Program-made: the position numbers and the translations under genes
The notes under the pieces: model-generated
What the model saw: the letters and a program-made list of their open reading frames with translations, nothing else
Told to the model about the DNA's origin: nothing
The model's database searches: none
Shown: positions 39,691 to 52,667 of the stretch, piece by piece
How positions within the stretch are numbered: position 1 is the stretch's first letter
How the letters are laid out: every line of letters starts with the position of its first letter
DNA from: Schistocephalus solidus
Taxonomy: Eukaryota; Platyhelminthes; Cestoda; Diphyllobothriidea; Diphyllobothriidae
Assembly: GCA_017591395.1 (NCBI GenBank)
Contig: WEDG01005135.1
Location: 286,708-350,707 of the forward strand
DNA length: 64,000 nucleotides
Direction: 5' to 3'

Positions 39691-41949
39691 AAGTGCACTT
39701 TGTTCCATCAATTTCATGACCGTGGTCTTCATTTTGGGAAACTCCAATAATCAAACAACCCACCTGACAACCGAAAACTACGTTATATCGAATCGTAAAT
39801 CAACGTGCCGTACGCGTTTGCAATTTCATTCCTGAAAGTCCATGTAGCATTTGGCGCCTTCTTCGCAAGCATTTGATAAGTGAGTGGAGCTTGTGAAGGC
39901 AGAACTGGAGATATTAGGGACCCCATCAATCTTGTGTGCTTCTGTGTGAAATTTGAACCAAATAGGAGTGTCCACCGGGGACTGATATTTGACCACAAAA
40001 CGAGTTTTGCCTCAGTTTGTGACGATTTGGACTCTGCAGTCGGTTGCATCCGTTTTGGTTTTGACTTTTACCAACGGTGCCCCGTTACGACTTTTTGTTT
40101 AAGAATTGCGTCCAGCTCTTCCTCGGTTTCGTTGAACACTTTTAAACATTTTAATTCATAGGGGTGCTCGGCTTCCTGGTTTGACCAAACAACTGGACGC
40201 CTACCTCATTCCTTTCTGCATGGCAGGTGCGTGTAAAATGGGTAGAACCATATCCTCGCCTTGCCATTGAGCCTAACCCGTCTCATTTGGAATGCCCATA
40301 TTGTTATCCTACAATCCACGCCATTGCAAGATTGGGAAATGTGACCTCTTAGTTTATGTGGTAACCGGCCGGGAGTATCCTACCGAAACCCTTATATGAT
40401 AGTTCTAGACCACCCCTTGGTTGTACGTGCATAACACACGCACTTATTTCATCTTGCATAGGGAAGATCTTGGTGTTGCAGCAACACGCTCCAGTAACCA
40501 CACTAACCGCCTAGCTTCACTGCTAACGTGAACGCCAGTGGACTTATCCCCCGACCTAACTGTTCCACTCAATCAGACTACTGACGGATGAATTCTGCCG
40601 TCAGTGGAGGGGCCCTGTTGCTCAAGCCAAAGGTGCAGGCCTATGTGTAGGATAAAGTCCTCCCTTTTGGCATCCCTCTCTTCTTATACTAACCAGGATC
40701 TGAACTGGGATCATAGTTATCAAGGTACACCCAGTACTTTGGATTTTGCGACATTTATAACAGCTGCGCGCATTTTATCCCAATTTTCTGAAAAAGTAGT
40801 CTATTTGGGGCATCCAACTACTTCTGTGGCCGAACAATTCATCGGCCCTTTTGCAGGTCCTAGTAAACGTGGGTAGTGAACCTAGCTATTGGTCTACAGC
40901 GAAACTAACCTAGTACTACTTAAAGTTTCATGGGAATAACACTCCTCGATCTAGCCTGCGTGCGGGCGTTTCATTGAGTTTTGTTTTGTGTTTCTTGCCA
41001 AGAATGCCCCAACGTCGGCTCGGATAGACATCGAATTCGCACAGATTTAGTCCTGGAAAGAAAGTTTCCCGTAGGAAAATGACAAAGTAACTACACGATA
41101 TAATAGTTAATCCTATATGTCGTGATTCTAGATGAAATCTGTGTTTTAGCTGAATGGCTAAGAAACTCTCGGAATCATCTTTGCGGGACAAAATTTTGTA
41201 GGCCGCGGTGGGAGCAAACGATACCATGGACTCTCCCTCTCTCTCTCAGGCATGATGCAACAGCATCAGCACAGACCCTCGTCTCGTCGGCGAGCACTTG
41301 CCAGAGGCACCAGTTCGGGGTTCCGTAGTGAGGAAATACCTCATTTGGGTGCCCTGCCTCTTCTTCTTCTATTAACTTGACCGCTACCCTGGTGCTGCAA
41401 TATCTGTCGTTGGATGTGGCAGGCTGATGTTGGCTAATAAGCCAGAAACAACCATTCCAGTTTCCCTGTCATTGATGGTAATATTTTACTGCAATCACTT
41501 GTGTTAGGCACTACTTTGGCATGGCATAAACATGTTTCTTTAATTTTCTACCGAGTAACTTCACTTGCTTGCTGTTATTCCACTACAGGTTGAATAAATA
41601 ATAACAGATTGAGATCCACTGACCCAGTTACACTCAAATCGTGGTCCTCACGACCACTGAAGCAATTATGGGAAGAATATGCTCCGTACACAACATGACT
41701 ACTTCATCTTTGAATAGCTCCGAGAGAAGTGGTTTGGGCGCTGAGTGGGAATATATAAAATCATTTAGCAGTCACAGACACCCAAACTGGGATTATTATA
41801 TTTTCTACATATGCACTAGAACCACCTCCTGCAGTATTCTAACGCCAAGCTGGTGGTAAAGCTTGATTGGTGGGAGTAAGGACTTCTTGTAACTAGTACA
41901 TTGGCCGCCGCTAGGAAAAGTGCGGCTGAAGCAGCCCGCTAGCGTATAA

Positions 41950-42260
41950 TTACCGACAAAGACACGGGAGACTGGAACGGCCATTCCTGGCTTCTTAGCC
42001 AACCATACCCAACCCCAGGTTTTACCATCCTTGAGGCTGGGACCCGCGTTCTGCTATTTAAGAGCCCAACGAGTTGAGAGACAGCTCCAACAGTTGGGTC
42101 ACGTGTTCGTTGTCCTGTCGGTTGTGATCGGGTACATTAACAACGGTAGAGGAGCGCTCATTGATCCCTTTTCGGGATCTATCCGATCCGCGGTACGTAG
42201 TCGCTTCCTTGTGCCTTGGGGCTCACTCTCGAGCCCCAGCAGCAGCCGCGCAACAACTGG
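41950..42260 (+). repeat. SINE family B copy
   Basis: GGCCATTCCTGGCTTCTTAG, CATACCCAACCCCAGG, CTGTCGGTTGTGATCGGGTA and GGGGCTCACTCTCGAGCCCC match the copies at 13.3 and 29.6 kb. Confidence 0.65.
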
Positions 42261-42269
42261 TATTAAGCG

Positions 42270-42620
42270 TGGTACTTCTGCTTAAAAGGTCGCGGGTTCG
42301 AGTCTTGGGTGGTGCACAACCTGGCATTAAGTATGGTGGGGCTCGAGAGTGAACCCCAAGGAAGAACGGGCCAAGTGAGTTCCGTTAGCGGTCGATGAGC
42401 GTTCGTCAACGAATGTCAATATTCCCGATTTAAACCGGCAAGATAAAGAACTCATGACGCAGTGGATTAGAGCGTTGGACTTCTGGTCAACAAGTTGCGA
42501 GTTGGTAAATGACTGGTTGATGACGGTTAATAAGCCAGAAATGGCCACACCAGCCTCCCTTGTCCTCGTCGGTTATGTTATTCTGCCCATACCACTAGCA
42601 TCTGTGCGGCTGCTGGTGTG
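42270..42620 (+). repeat. SINE family B, tandem second copy with tRNA-like segments
   Basis: GTCGCGGGTTCGAGTCTTGG (B-box-like, 42286-42305) ends one unit. GGCTCGAGAGTGAACCCC, then GTGAGTTCCGTTAGCGGTCG and ACGCAGTGGATTAGAGCGTT (A-box-like, about 42456-42475) begin the next. This is the inverted counterpart of 13520-13340. Confidence 0.65.
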
Positions 42621-42824
42621 GTTCGAGACGAGTAAGTCCTGTAACAGATCGGTGAGCGCCTCTCTGCCATTGTTAACCGGCTAGCTTGAAGAGTCCATGT
42701 CAACAACCTGGTATCGCTGTGCCTTAAATTGTTATTGGGAAATGTTCACGGTAAAGACGAACGGTTATGTTTGCATTCTGTGGTCCTTAGTAGCTGATTT
42801 TGTCTTTATTCTTCATGCAGTGCT

Positions 42825-45430
42825 GGCAGCTGGTGGACTATGTTCTCGTCCGGAGGCGAGATCGACAAGACGTGCTGGTAACCAAGGCGATCCGCGATGC
42901 CGATGGTTAGACGGATCACCACCTTGTCATCTCCAAGATGACGCTCCGACTTCAACCCCACTGAAGGCCTCCAGGTCAGCGACCTCCAGATAAGTTAAAT
43001 GCTCTTTTATCAAATTTGCTTGCTTACTGTTTTGAATTTAGCAACCAAATAACCCAGAAACTGGAGGACCTGCATGCTCCAGCTGATAACCCCACCGTGG
43101 AGACACGATGGTGTCAACTGCACAACGTCATCCATTCCACCACCCTCGAAGTCCTATGGCGCGCACACCTTAAACAATAGGACTGTTATGCCGACAATGA
43201 CGCCGACATTAGCAACCTACTCGCGGAGCAGAATCGCCTACACAAACCCCACATGGACCTTCGGAGTGATGCTACCAACACAGCTTTCTTCGGATGCCGC
43301 CGCCTTGCACAGCAATGGCTGCGGTAGATGCAGGACGCCGGATGGTCCGAAAGGCTGAAGAAATCAAGGGGTATGCGGGTCGCGATGAAATGCAAAACTT
43401 TTTCAAAGCCATCAAGGCCATCTACGGCCCGTGTATCAAGGGGACCGCACCACTGCTCAGCTCTGACGGCACAGCACTACTGACAGAGAAATCAAAAATT
43501 CTAAAGCGCTGAGCCGAGCACTTCAGAAGTGTCTTTAATTGCTCATCAGCCATCTCCGATGCTGCCATTGACCGGCTCCCTCAAGTGGACACGAAAAATG
43601 ACCTGGATCTGCCGCCTTCCCTACCAGAAACCATCCAGGCCGTGCAGCAGATTTCCAGCGGTAAAGCAGCGGGATCCGACGTAATCCCACCGGACGTCTA
43701 CAAGCATAGCAGAACCCGGCTGATGGCGGAACTTACGACACTATTCCGGGAGATGTGGTGCCAAGGGCAAGTTCCTCAGTATTTAAAAGACGCGAACATC
43801 GTCCATCTCTACAAGCGGAAGAGGAACCGGCAAATCTGTGATAACCACAGAGGCATCTCAACATCGCCGGGAAGATCTTCGCCCGTATCCTTCTCAATCG
43901 TCTGAACTGCCATCTAAAGGAGGGACTGTTCCCGTAAAGCCAATGTGGATTTCGACGACACCGCAGAACAACCAACATGGCTTTCACCGCTCGCCAGTTA
44001 TAAGAAAAGTGCCAGGAGATGTGAAACCACCTCTACAATACCTTCGTGGATCTGACGATAGCCTTTGATACGGTGAATCGAGACAGGCTGTGGAAAATCA
44101 TGCAGAAATTCAGCTATCCTGAGCAGTTCACGCCTGGATGATGGCGCGCGTCACTGAGAACGGGACGGTATCCGAAGCATTCACAGTGACCAACGGAGTG
44201 AAGCAAGGCTGCATATTCTTTGCTATGCTGATGGACAACTAACGTGATGAGCACCCTTGGATCCGCATCACCTACAGAACTGACGGGCACCTTCTCAACA
44301 GTCAGTGTATGCAGGTCCTAACGCATATGTCTACGACTACAGTCAATGAATTGCTATTCGCGGACGACTGTGCCCTTAACATCGTGTCGGAGGAGGACAT
44401 GCAAAAGAGCATGGGCCTCTTTGCCACAGGATGCGCCAATTTTGAATCAACAATCAATACAGCCAAAATGGTTGTCATGCACCAACTGCCACCCAGTGCA
44501 GAATACAATGCTAGCGGAATCCATGTCGACGGCGCTCAACTCTAAAATATGGAAACCTTTGCTTATCTAAGAAGAACGCTGTTACGCAACACGAGAATCG
44601 ACGACGAGGTTGCCAAACGGATCCTCAAAGTCAGTCAGGCCTTCGGTCGGTTGCAGGCTTCCGCGTGGAATCGCCACAGTACTCACCTGAACAACAAACT
44701 GAAGATGTACAAGGGCATCGTCTTGACGACACACCTCCACGGAACGGAGACATGAAATATCTACTCGAAGTCAGGAAGCTGAATCACTTCCAGCTCAGCT
44801 GCCTCCGCAGAATACTGAAACTGAGATGGCAAGACAGGATCCCGGACACGGATTTTCTGGAGCGGACAGGAATCCTCAGCATCCACGCCATGCTGAGACA
44901 AGTGCAACTGTGATTGAGCGGCCACCTGGTGAGGATGGACGACGAGCGACTAACCAAACGACTTTTCTACGGGTGCTCGCAAACAGGGAGGTCAAATATG
45001 ACTCTACAAGGACACTATAAAGAAATCCCTGAAGCAACTACACATCAACCCAGCGACCTGGGAAGACCTCGCCCAGGACAGACCGGCACGGAGAATATCC
45101 GTGAAGACTGGTGTAGTGATCCATGAGGCCAACCGGATCCGTGCCGCTTCCCATATTCCTCCCATGAGCTCGACTACCAGTACTCGCAGCAGAGTCCCCA
45201 CAGACTGAGCACCTCCCGACCTATCTTGTCCTCATTGTCACCGCACATGCACATCACGCATTGGCCTGGTTGGTCACTTTCGAACCAGTGCCAGGAGCAC
45301 CAACATACACCCGCCGTACCCAAATCAGCTGTCCACACTGCCCACGCACATTCACAAACCGCATGGGCCTATTAGGTCACATGCGCATCCATGAAAACAT
45401 GCGGTAGAACACCGCCGGCTATACCACAAC
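42825..45430 (+). pseudogene. Second zinc-finger RTE-like LINE, 5'-truncated and degenerate
   Basis: Begins inside the end of the endonuclease (CTGGCAGCTGGTGGACTATG, equivalent to 25023 in the first copy) and runs through reverse transcriptase to the last zinc finger (GCATGGGCCTATTAGGTCAC, 45361-45380). Many stops and frame shifts are present. A deletion removes the end of RT motif B, so NGVKQGC jumps towards FAMLMD near 44210-44225. The FADD motif survives (LLFADDCAL, 44350-44376). Truncation at the 5' end is typical of incomplete target-primed reverse transcription. Confidence 0.85.
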
Positions 45431-45554
45431 AACACATCTCCCCTCATCAGCCTCTGCATCTCACATGATCACACGCAATACCACAAAACATGATCTCAGT
45501 TTACATAACTGATTGAGAGACAAGCATGATCCTCGGCTCCTCTGCTGCATGTGT

Positions 45555-46365
45555 GATCTGAGCTTGAGAATATCATTGGGTTATAAGCGCCGTGGGTTGG
45601 AAGGGAAGCAAATGAGAATTACACTCAGACCTCTTAGTCAGTCCAATCTGTGAGGTGTGGAGTGGCTGACTGGTAGTCTGAGAGTCAGGATGCGATGGCG
45701 CATTCTTTAAGTGACCTCCGGCTATCTCTCATATGTGAAATGTGGGCCGTTCACCCCCTGTTGTGTGAAATCCTGGCGGTAGTGTTTGGGGGTCAGGTTG
45801 TGTACGTAGTACGCGTAGACGAGGTCATCAGCAACTGAGCCCACTTCGCATCAGAAAAATGACCCGCTCGGACGATGATTTTCTGTGTGGGTGGGGGAGA
45901 GAGTAGGGTTGACGGCTCAGCGCATTTTCCGCACTATAAACAATCTGATGCACTTGAAGCTATCACGGCGCGCTAAAAGCCATAGCTTGGAAGGTTGCCA
46001 ACTGATAGGATAACTCGGACTGCGCGGTCAGAGCCGTGCGTTTGTGTGGAGTGGCTGACTGAGAGCCAGCTTGTAAGGGAATCTTTTTAATGTGGCGTTT
46101 ATGGCGCTCCAACTCCGTGGGATCCGATGCAAGTGCGGCGGCACACTTCGGGGCGGTTACGGTCGCACCAGCCGCCTGCGCCCTCTCCTACTCCCGGTCT
46201 TCTTGACTTGATATGGCACCGGGTCCAGATGGGGGAGGGTGAGGGAGTGTGGTAGATGCAGGGCAAGTCTAGTCTCACTATAATCTAATGCACGCGTGAT
46301 TCATCGTCTTTGCGCCACATTGCTGTGGGGCATACGACGGACCTCGTCGGACTACGGAGGTCGAA
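45555..46365 (+). repeat. 0.8-kb repeat, full family A copy
   Basis: Both submodules are present. It follows the 3' end of the second zinc-finger LINE. The distal 400 bases (45950-46330) differ from 49655-50040 at only about 15 positions, while the proximal part is much less similar. Confidence 0.8.
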
Positions 46366-46949
46366 CTGTTGTGTGTGCGTATGTGTCGATTTGCTCTGTA
46401 TCGATTGGACCTGAGTTTTTGCCACGCTAGCGCCAAGCTTCGCGCAACTCGAGCAGCAAATTGACATGGGGCGGACAGAAAGGCAGTATGGGTTAACGGC
46501 CGCGTTGATGATCGTGGGAGCTGGCTGCTGCAGTACCCCACGGCAAGACCGAGGGTGGCATGTTACAAAACCGAAGGAATCGTTCATGTCTAAAAGAAGT
46601 GAGTAAACGGCCGCGCTGGCGATCGTGGGAGCGGATTGCCACAAACCATGCTTTAAGTTGAGTACACTGACTCGGTCTCGAATGAGGTGGTCCGCACACC
46701 ATGCGACAGTGCTGTGAAATCGCAGGCCAGCTGAAAGTGAGGTGGACTAGGCACGTTCGTCATCGTCCGTTCCACGAGTTCAATGTTTTCACCCTTGATC
46801 GATAGCTACCAATCACTTGGGGATGTCGAAGAGGAGTTCAACTCAAATCAAGACTCAACAGAGCCTGCCATGACATGACAGTGGTTCCTGGACCTTTGGT
46901 ATCCCTGTCTCCGTTAGCTAGAGAGGAGATAGGATGTAAGCAGTGGTTG

Positions 46950-47110
46950 TGTAGCGACCCAACGCCATATCCATGATGAACGCTGAACCTCTCACGCCTC
47001 TATGCACGTGCGCGCCAGTCGCTGTCTGGTCCTCGACAAGCCTAACTGTCCACACCGATCAATCATTTTCAAGGCTGACTCACACCTGACATCGTTGGAT
47101 GACCCATGAC
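46950..47110 (+). repeat. Possible remnant of the zinc-finger LINE 3' end
   Basis: CTCACGCCTCTATGCACGTG and GCCAGTCGCTGTCTGGTCCT resemble the zinc-finger remnant at 48965-49010. Short and diverged. Confidence 0.35.
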
Positions 47111-47486
47111 GACCCCACGGTCTCACACATTTGGAACGTCGCCGAAGCGGCGGCTGGATGTGCCCTCGTCTGGCAGCCAACTTCTTCCAGCCCCTTCTGC
47201 GATAGTTCTGTACAGAATTAACTATCCTCTCAACTGGCGTCCCACTTCTTATGTCCTTCTACGGAACCTGGCCAGAAGGTCGCAGCGGCCAGGGCCTCCC
47301 CTATTAACTTAGCTGCTGCGAAAGTTGTACTCGGAGGACTACAAATATCAGGTCAAATCCCGGGTTGTAGGTGAAGGCAGAAGAATTAGGGATTTATTGT
47401 GCACTTAACCCTGAGTTACTGCATCGGGCAGCAGTAGCCACTGGCGAAGCCAGGGCTAATGTTGATTGTGTCCAGTCATGCCTGAG

Positions 47487-47511
47487 AGAGCGAGAGAGAG
47501 AGAGAGGTGGC
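47487..47511 (+). repeat. GA microsatellite
   Basis: GAGAGAGCGAGAGAGAGAGA and following bases. A CT counterpart occurs at 33015-33040. Confidence 0.8.
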
Positions 47512-48879
47512 AGCTGCTTAGGTAGGTCTGTGGATCAAGTTAAGTTTTGCCCAATAGGTGTGCGTTGCATTACCCGAGGGGTGCCATGTCTAGTGGCGAG
47601 TCTGAAACTGCTCGCTGCGAAATTGCATGACCTTGAGGCAGTGAGCCTTGACTAAGGACGCCAAACCTAGCAATGTTGGCGGTCGGTCACAAAGATATTG
47701 GATCGCGATCATCAGCTCCACAGTCATAAATCGCCAGGCACAGGCAGATAAAATCTGGGACTTCGTTGAAAATGGCTAGTTAAGGCATGAACACGGCCCC
47801 ATCAAGTACGAGCTGACAAATCTGCCTTAATAAACTAAATCAAAACCAATAGTCCAACACTAGTGATTAGCAGTTAACGGAGGGGACTGGCGAATTTACA
47901 CACCTCCCCATCAAACAACATATATGTAAAACTGCAGTGTGCAGTTTAAATGTCGGTCGATTTTCGGCATCAAACGCATTGAACATGGTGAACTGATTAA
48001 GTTGACCGAAACGGCAGCAACACAACCGGCGTGTTCCGGCCATCAATTTTCGTTTCTCTGACTACATCAACAGCCCCTATACTGAGGACCAGCGTTGTCG
48101 ACTGAAAACCCACATTCAACTCCTGCAGTTCAGGTTGTCATAAAGGGCATTTTACAGGCGTAAAGGTGTTGGAGCCATGAAAATTACGCCATCCTTTAGT
48201 AATGACGCACAGTGCAGATGATTTTTTGAGGTACTAGCGTCGAAAATATAATTCGACAAGCAAGATCAGGAAAGACTGATCATTTTTAATAAGAATTGTG
48301 GCGGATTGATACGAAAATACGACAGTCAGTTGCCTTGGAGCGTAATGTCCGACACCGTTACAAGCCCGGAAATCCAAATAGGCACTGGTAGACGTAGACA
48401 CTTCCTTCTAGTCCCGGGTGGAAGTGGTCGGCACGACGAACAGCTTTTACTTGTTTCAGATTGCATCAATACCAATTTCACAGGCTTCAGAGTTCACGAA
48501 CAAATGTGACCTATGCCCTGAGATCACCGGTTTGATACTCAACGGTTGTGTCCCAGTTGTTGTTAAATTGTCAAATGCCCGCACGTCGCCGAGATCAATA
48601 TATTCCTCAGAGCTGGCTCAATCGCACCTGGCTTTTCCCTTCTAATGGGTCCCTAACTCAGAAATATTTTCGAGGCGGTGTGGAGTAAACTGATGCCTCC
48701 GTTATTTTGGTACCACTTTGGCTTTTATAGAAGAAAGGTAGAGGCATTCTTCCAGTCATGCTTGATTGCGTCGGTGCCACGCCAGCTGAACTGTTTTCGT
48801 AGGCCGCTCTGACGTAGACCAGAACAGCTTCCTGTGGACTTTGGTTAGCAACCCGCCTTCACTAGTTGCGCATTATTCC

Positions 48880-49110
48880 GAATGAGTTAGATTGCTTCTC
48901 GAATGTTACTAGTAGGTGGGAATGTTGTAACCAGACTCCGTGCGCATGTCGCAACGCTGAATCTCTCGCGACCACATGCGCGTGCACACCAGTGGCTGGC
49001 TGGTCCTTGTCGGCTGTCATTAACACCGTCTTCGGATTCGAAAAACACCGCATGAGTCTATTAGGCCGCATGCACCTCCATGGAAACTACGATGGAACAC
49101 CGACGGCCAC
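48880..49110 (+). repeat. Remnant of the zinc-finger LINE 3' end
   Basis: CCGCATGAGTCTATTAGGCC and GCATGCACCTCCATGGAAAC match the last finger of the LINE ([11 protein letters not shown] pattern at 45361-45395 and 28147-28175). It is followed, after about 150 bases, by a family A repeat, as at the other two LINE ends. Confidence 0.6.
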
Positions 49111-49264
49111 ACCAAGTTAACACATCTATCCTCATCAACCTCTACATCACACACAGTCACACCCAATACTAAACAACACGCGTTTTCAACGAGCACGTCT
49201 CAATGACAGGGAAGTATGAACGTCAGCTTCTCCTACATGTGGCTCCTCTGCTGCATGTGTGATC

Positions 49265-50085
49265 CAAGCCCGAGACTATCACATTGCTCTAAGCACCGTG
49301 GCTTGGAAGGCTGCCAACTGACAACTAAACTCAGACCTCACAGTCAGTCCGATGTGTGTTTGTGTGGAGTGGCCGACTGGTGGTCTGAGAGTCGGATTGC
49401 ACTGGCTCCTTCTTAACGTGACCTCTGACATTCTCACACATGTGAGATGAGAGCCGCTCAACCCCTTTCGTGTGAAACCCTGGTGTTTGTGTTAAGGACG
49501 CAAAGTCATGTACACAGTACGTGCAGACAAGGTCAGCAGCAACTGCGCCCATTTCCCGCACCAGTTCACTAACTGGCTCGGACGGTGGCCTGATGCTGGG
49601 AGTGGGGGAGAGAGGAGGGTTGACGTCTCAGCGCATTTTCCTCCCTATAAACAATCTGATGCACTTTAAGCCATTACGGCGCGCTAAAAGTCGTGGCTTG
49701 GAAGGTTGCCAACTGATAGGACAACTCGAACTGCGCGGTCAGACCCGTGCGTTTGTGTGGAGTGGCTGACTGAGAGCCAGGTTGTAAGGGAATCTTTTTA
49801 ATGTGGCGTTTATGGCGCTCCAACTCCGTGGGATCCGATGCAAGTGCGGCGGCACACTTCGGGGCGGTTACGGTCGTACCAGCCGCCTGCGCCCTCCTAC
49901 TCCCGGTCTTCTTGACTTGATATGGCACCGGGTCCAGATTGGGGAGGGTGAGGGAGTGTGGTAGATGCACGGCAAGTCTACTCTCACTATAATCTAATGC
50001 ACGCGTGATTCATCGTCTTTGCGCCACATTGCTGTGGGGCAAAAGGTGGACCTCGTCGAAACTGACGGCAAACTGTCATGATTAG
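49265..50085 (+). repeat. 0.8-kb repeat, full family A copy
   Basis: Third full copy, with the same order of landmarks as 28285-29060 and 45555-46365. Its distal half is nearly identical to 45950-46330. Confidence 0.8.
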
Positions 50086-52640
50086 ACAGTAAACTAAATC
50101 CTAGATCGCCAGCGATTCGGACGCTCTGCAAACTACTCCTCATTTCGGTGACACTCTTCTATATACAATCTTGGGGGGGTTCGCACATCCTATGGCCTAG
50201 GTGAGCAACCAAAACCCTTATTGATAGCATTCTGTTAATGCAAATTGATCATTCACACAAAGCGGCAGTTAACGTCTTGGTGGAGGTGGTTGACTGGCCC
50301 TAAATAACAAAGTTTACAGAAATCGAAATGCGTAGGTTGTCGGAAAACTTTGAGAATCAAGTCCGATCCCTCTAGCGCGTTTGTGCGGTTTGAACAATGT
50401 CACAGCTCGTCCCATTTTTACGCATAAAATGGCAGTTAGGAACTGCGCTTGACATTTATGGGCTAGTCTTCAATTCATTCAAATAAGGCGTCAGCAATTG
50501 CCTTGGCCGTTGATGAAACCAGATGTTCATCGGAACCACCCTATCGATTATGCAAATCCAAAAAGTCGGTAACTAGTGTTGCACCGGTTGCCGTTGGCGA
50601 ACGTTCCGATGATGAGTTGAGCGGTTAGGTTGACTGCGCTAGTACGCGCGTTTAAATCGACTGCAGTGCTTGTTGCAAAAGGAAGACGGTCACAGAATTG
50701 ATCCTCTTCATCATCCACGCCGACAACAGACAGAGATAGGCTAATAATAACCGTATGAATGCAGTCTGGAAAAGGAAAGTTTCCCATGTTATGAGAGCTT
50801 GGTTTGCGGCGAATTGTCGGCCGGACTTGCCATAAATGCCACTTTGGAAGAGGTGGTAGACAATGTTCGATCGCGGTAATTTGCTGGTCAGTGGCAGGTT
50901 TTTCGAAAAAAATTATTAGTACCGTAAGCAGAGGATACGTGTCGACTGAGATATTTGGCCTGGGTCCGAGGAGGCGCACATTTCACCATGAAATACGAAC
51001 TGACTCTTTTTTTCCTCGAATCATGTCGGTGCGCGAACATACATCCAGTTCACTGGTTGAGGTTCGGGTGCATTGGTTCACCCGGACGCCTTAGCGTGAA
51101 TCACTTATCCATTGCGACTACCTGGTATATGGAACGCAAAGAAGCTCCGTAGTCACACCCGTCATTTTGGCGAAACCCTTGGCCAGAGAACAACGGCAGA
51201 AACTCTATTGGATGGCGCACTATATTCCCAGGTTGCAATACCGTTTTGGGTTGCGGCTCTTTTCAAGCAACCGACGTGCCACGCCAGTGACTGGCCACCC
51301 CCGAAGAGTGATCAATCCATGATCAGCAATCGCTTATTCGTCGGAACAGATAGCCTGCTTATCTCGCCCTCAATCAAGGTCGTTCTATCAACCAGGTATT
51401 CAGCGGTTAGCGTAACAGGCACTACGCGTATTCCCGAGGGTGCGTCGGTTAAAGGGAACTTAGATCCAAAATGCAATGGTTTTTTTTTATCCTTATTGGT
51501 AGAGGAGTCAGTCCAAGAAGCGGTTCGCATCGCGTATCCCGAAAGCAGGGTCAGGCTAGTCCTTCTAATCCATAGCTCGGAAGCCTTGTTTCCATCTTAA
51601 TTCTCCCCAGATCCGGTTTAACAACCGTCGGATAAATATGAGCCGAGTTGCTATTGCTATTGCTCAGACCGCAACGAATGCAGACATGCATTAAAGCAGG
51701 AGAATGTGCGAAAGCTTGCTGAGACGATAATTCTATCGTGACGCCACTACGGACACTTGGGGACAAAGCGGACAAAGCGAAGGCACAAGCACACCCGGAA
51801 ACTCCCTTAAAAGCACATAGAAATCGACCTGAGACCTCGCAGAGCCTTTTGTAGGAGCGGATCTGGTGCACGACTGTGAAGAGGGGCGAAACCGAATACC
51901 AAAGAAAAACGGGTGCAAGATTCTCATGCTGTAGCTCAAAACGGGCAACATTCTCAAATTGCCAGCTGACACTCGGACGTCTCTGTACATACAAATTCGT
52001 GCACAAGGTACTTCTACGCAGGCCATACTCGGGAGCGGCGAATGTCAACCACGAAGTCCGAAATATCGTATGACCTAGATGCTTGAAGCACAGTGAAGAG
52101 CATTGCGTTGATAACGCAACGGAACAACCTTGCTCGACGCAGGTCTTTGAATCATTAGCGATCATGGGCATTGATTGTTTCTTTGCACGGCCCGGTGGGT
52201 ATACCCAACATCAGACATTACTAGAATCTCATGCTGTCATCTACAGAAACCGGATATTGCTTGTTCCGACGTCGGTGGCATCACCATCTACACAGTTGAA
52301 ACAAACTTAACGGAAGATACCTTTTTTTCCCCATTTCTGGCGCGGTCAATACTCACCGAAACGACGGCGCAAATCCTATATTGAGATCACGAATCGAAGG
52401 TGGAAATGACAAATGGAAACACCAATTAAACATTAACGCACAGCCCACTAACAAAGACTAATGTTGACTTTAAAACTAAAAACTTGCCGAAAATCCAAGT
52501 ACAAGGAAAACTGGAGCACTGAGGATCAGCCAGTGCATCAATTTATCGGAAAAACTGCATACCACGCCCTGTCCATGCTGAGCAGCTCCAGTTGCTGCTA
52601 TAGCACATACGGTGCGAAACGCATAAAAGGGACACTTAAT
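50086..52640. other. No recognised gene
   Basis: Several open frames of 140-206 codons overlap on both strands (for example 51112-51600 + and 51551-52171 -). None shows a known motif, codon pattern or splice context that I can defend. Confidence 0.4.
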
Positions 52641-52649
52641 AAAAAGGGA

Positions 52650-52655
52650 TTTATT
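52650..52655 (-). terminator. Polyadenylation signal of SNRPF
   Basis: AATAAA on the - strand, only 12 bases after the TGA stop at 52670-52668. This would make a very short 3' UTR. Confidence 0.55.
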
Positions 52656-52667
52656 AAAGTTCAATCC

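Noticed and set aside
51112..51600. 162-residue open frame on + strand
   Set aside because: No motif or splice context; the other strand is also open here.
51551..52171. 206-residue open frame on - strand
   Set aside because: Longest unexplained frame, but Ser/Cys-rich without a recognisable domain; it may be chance.
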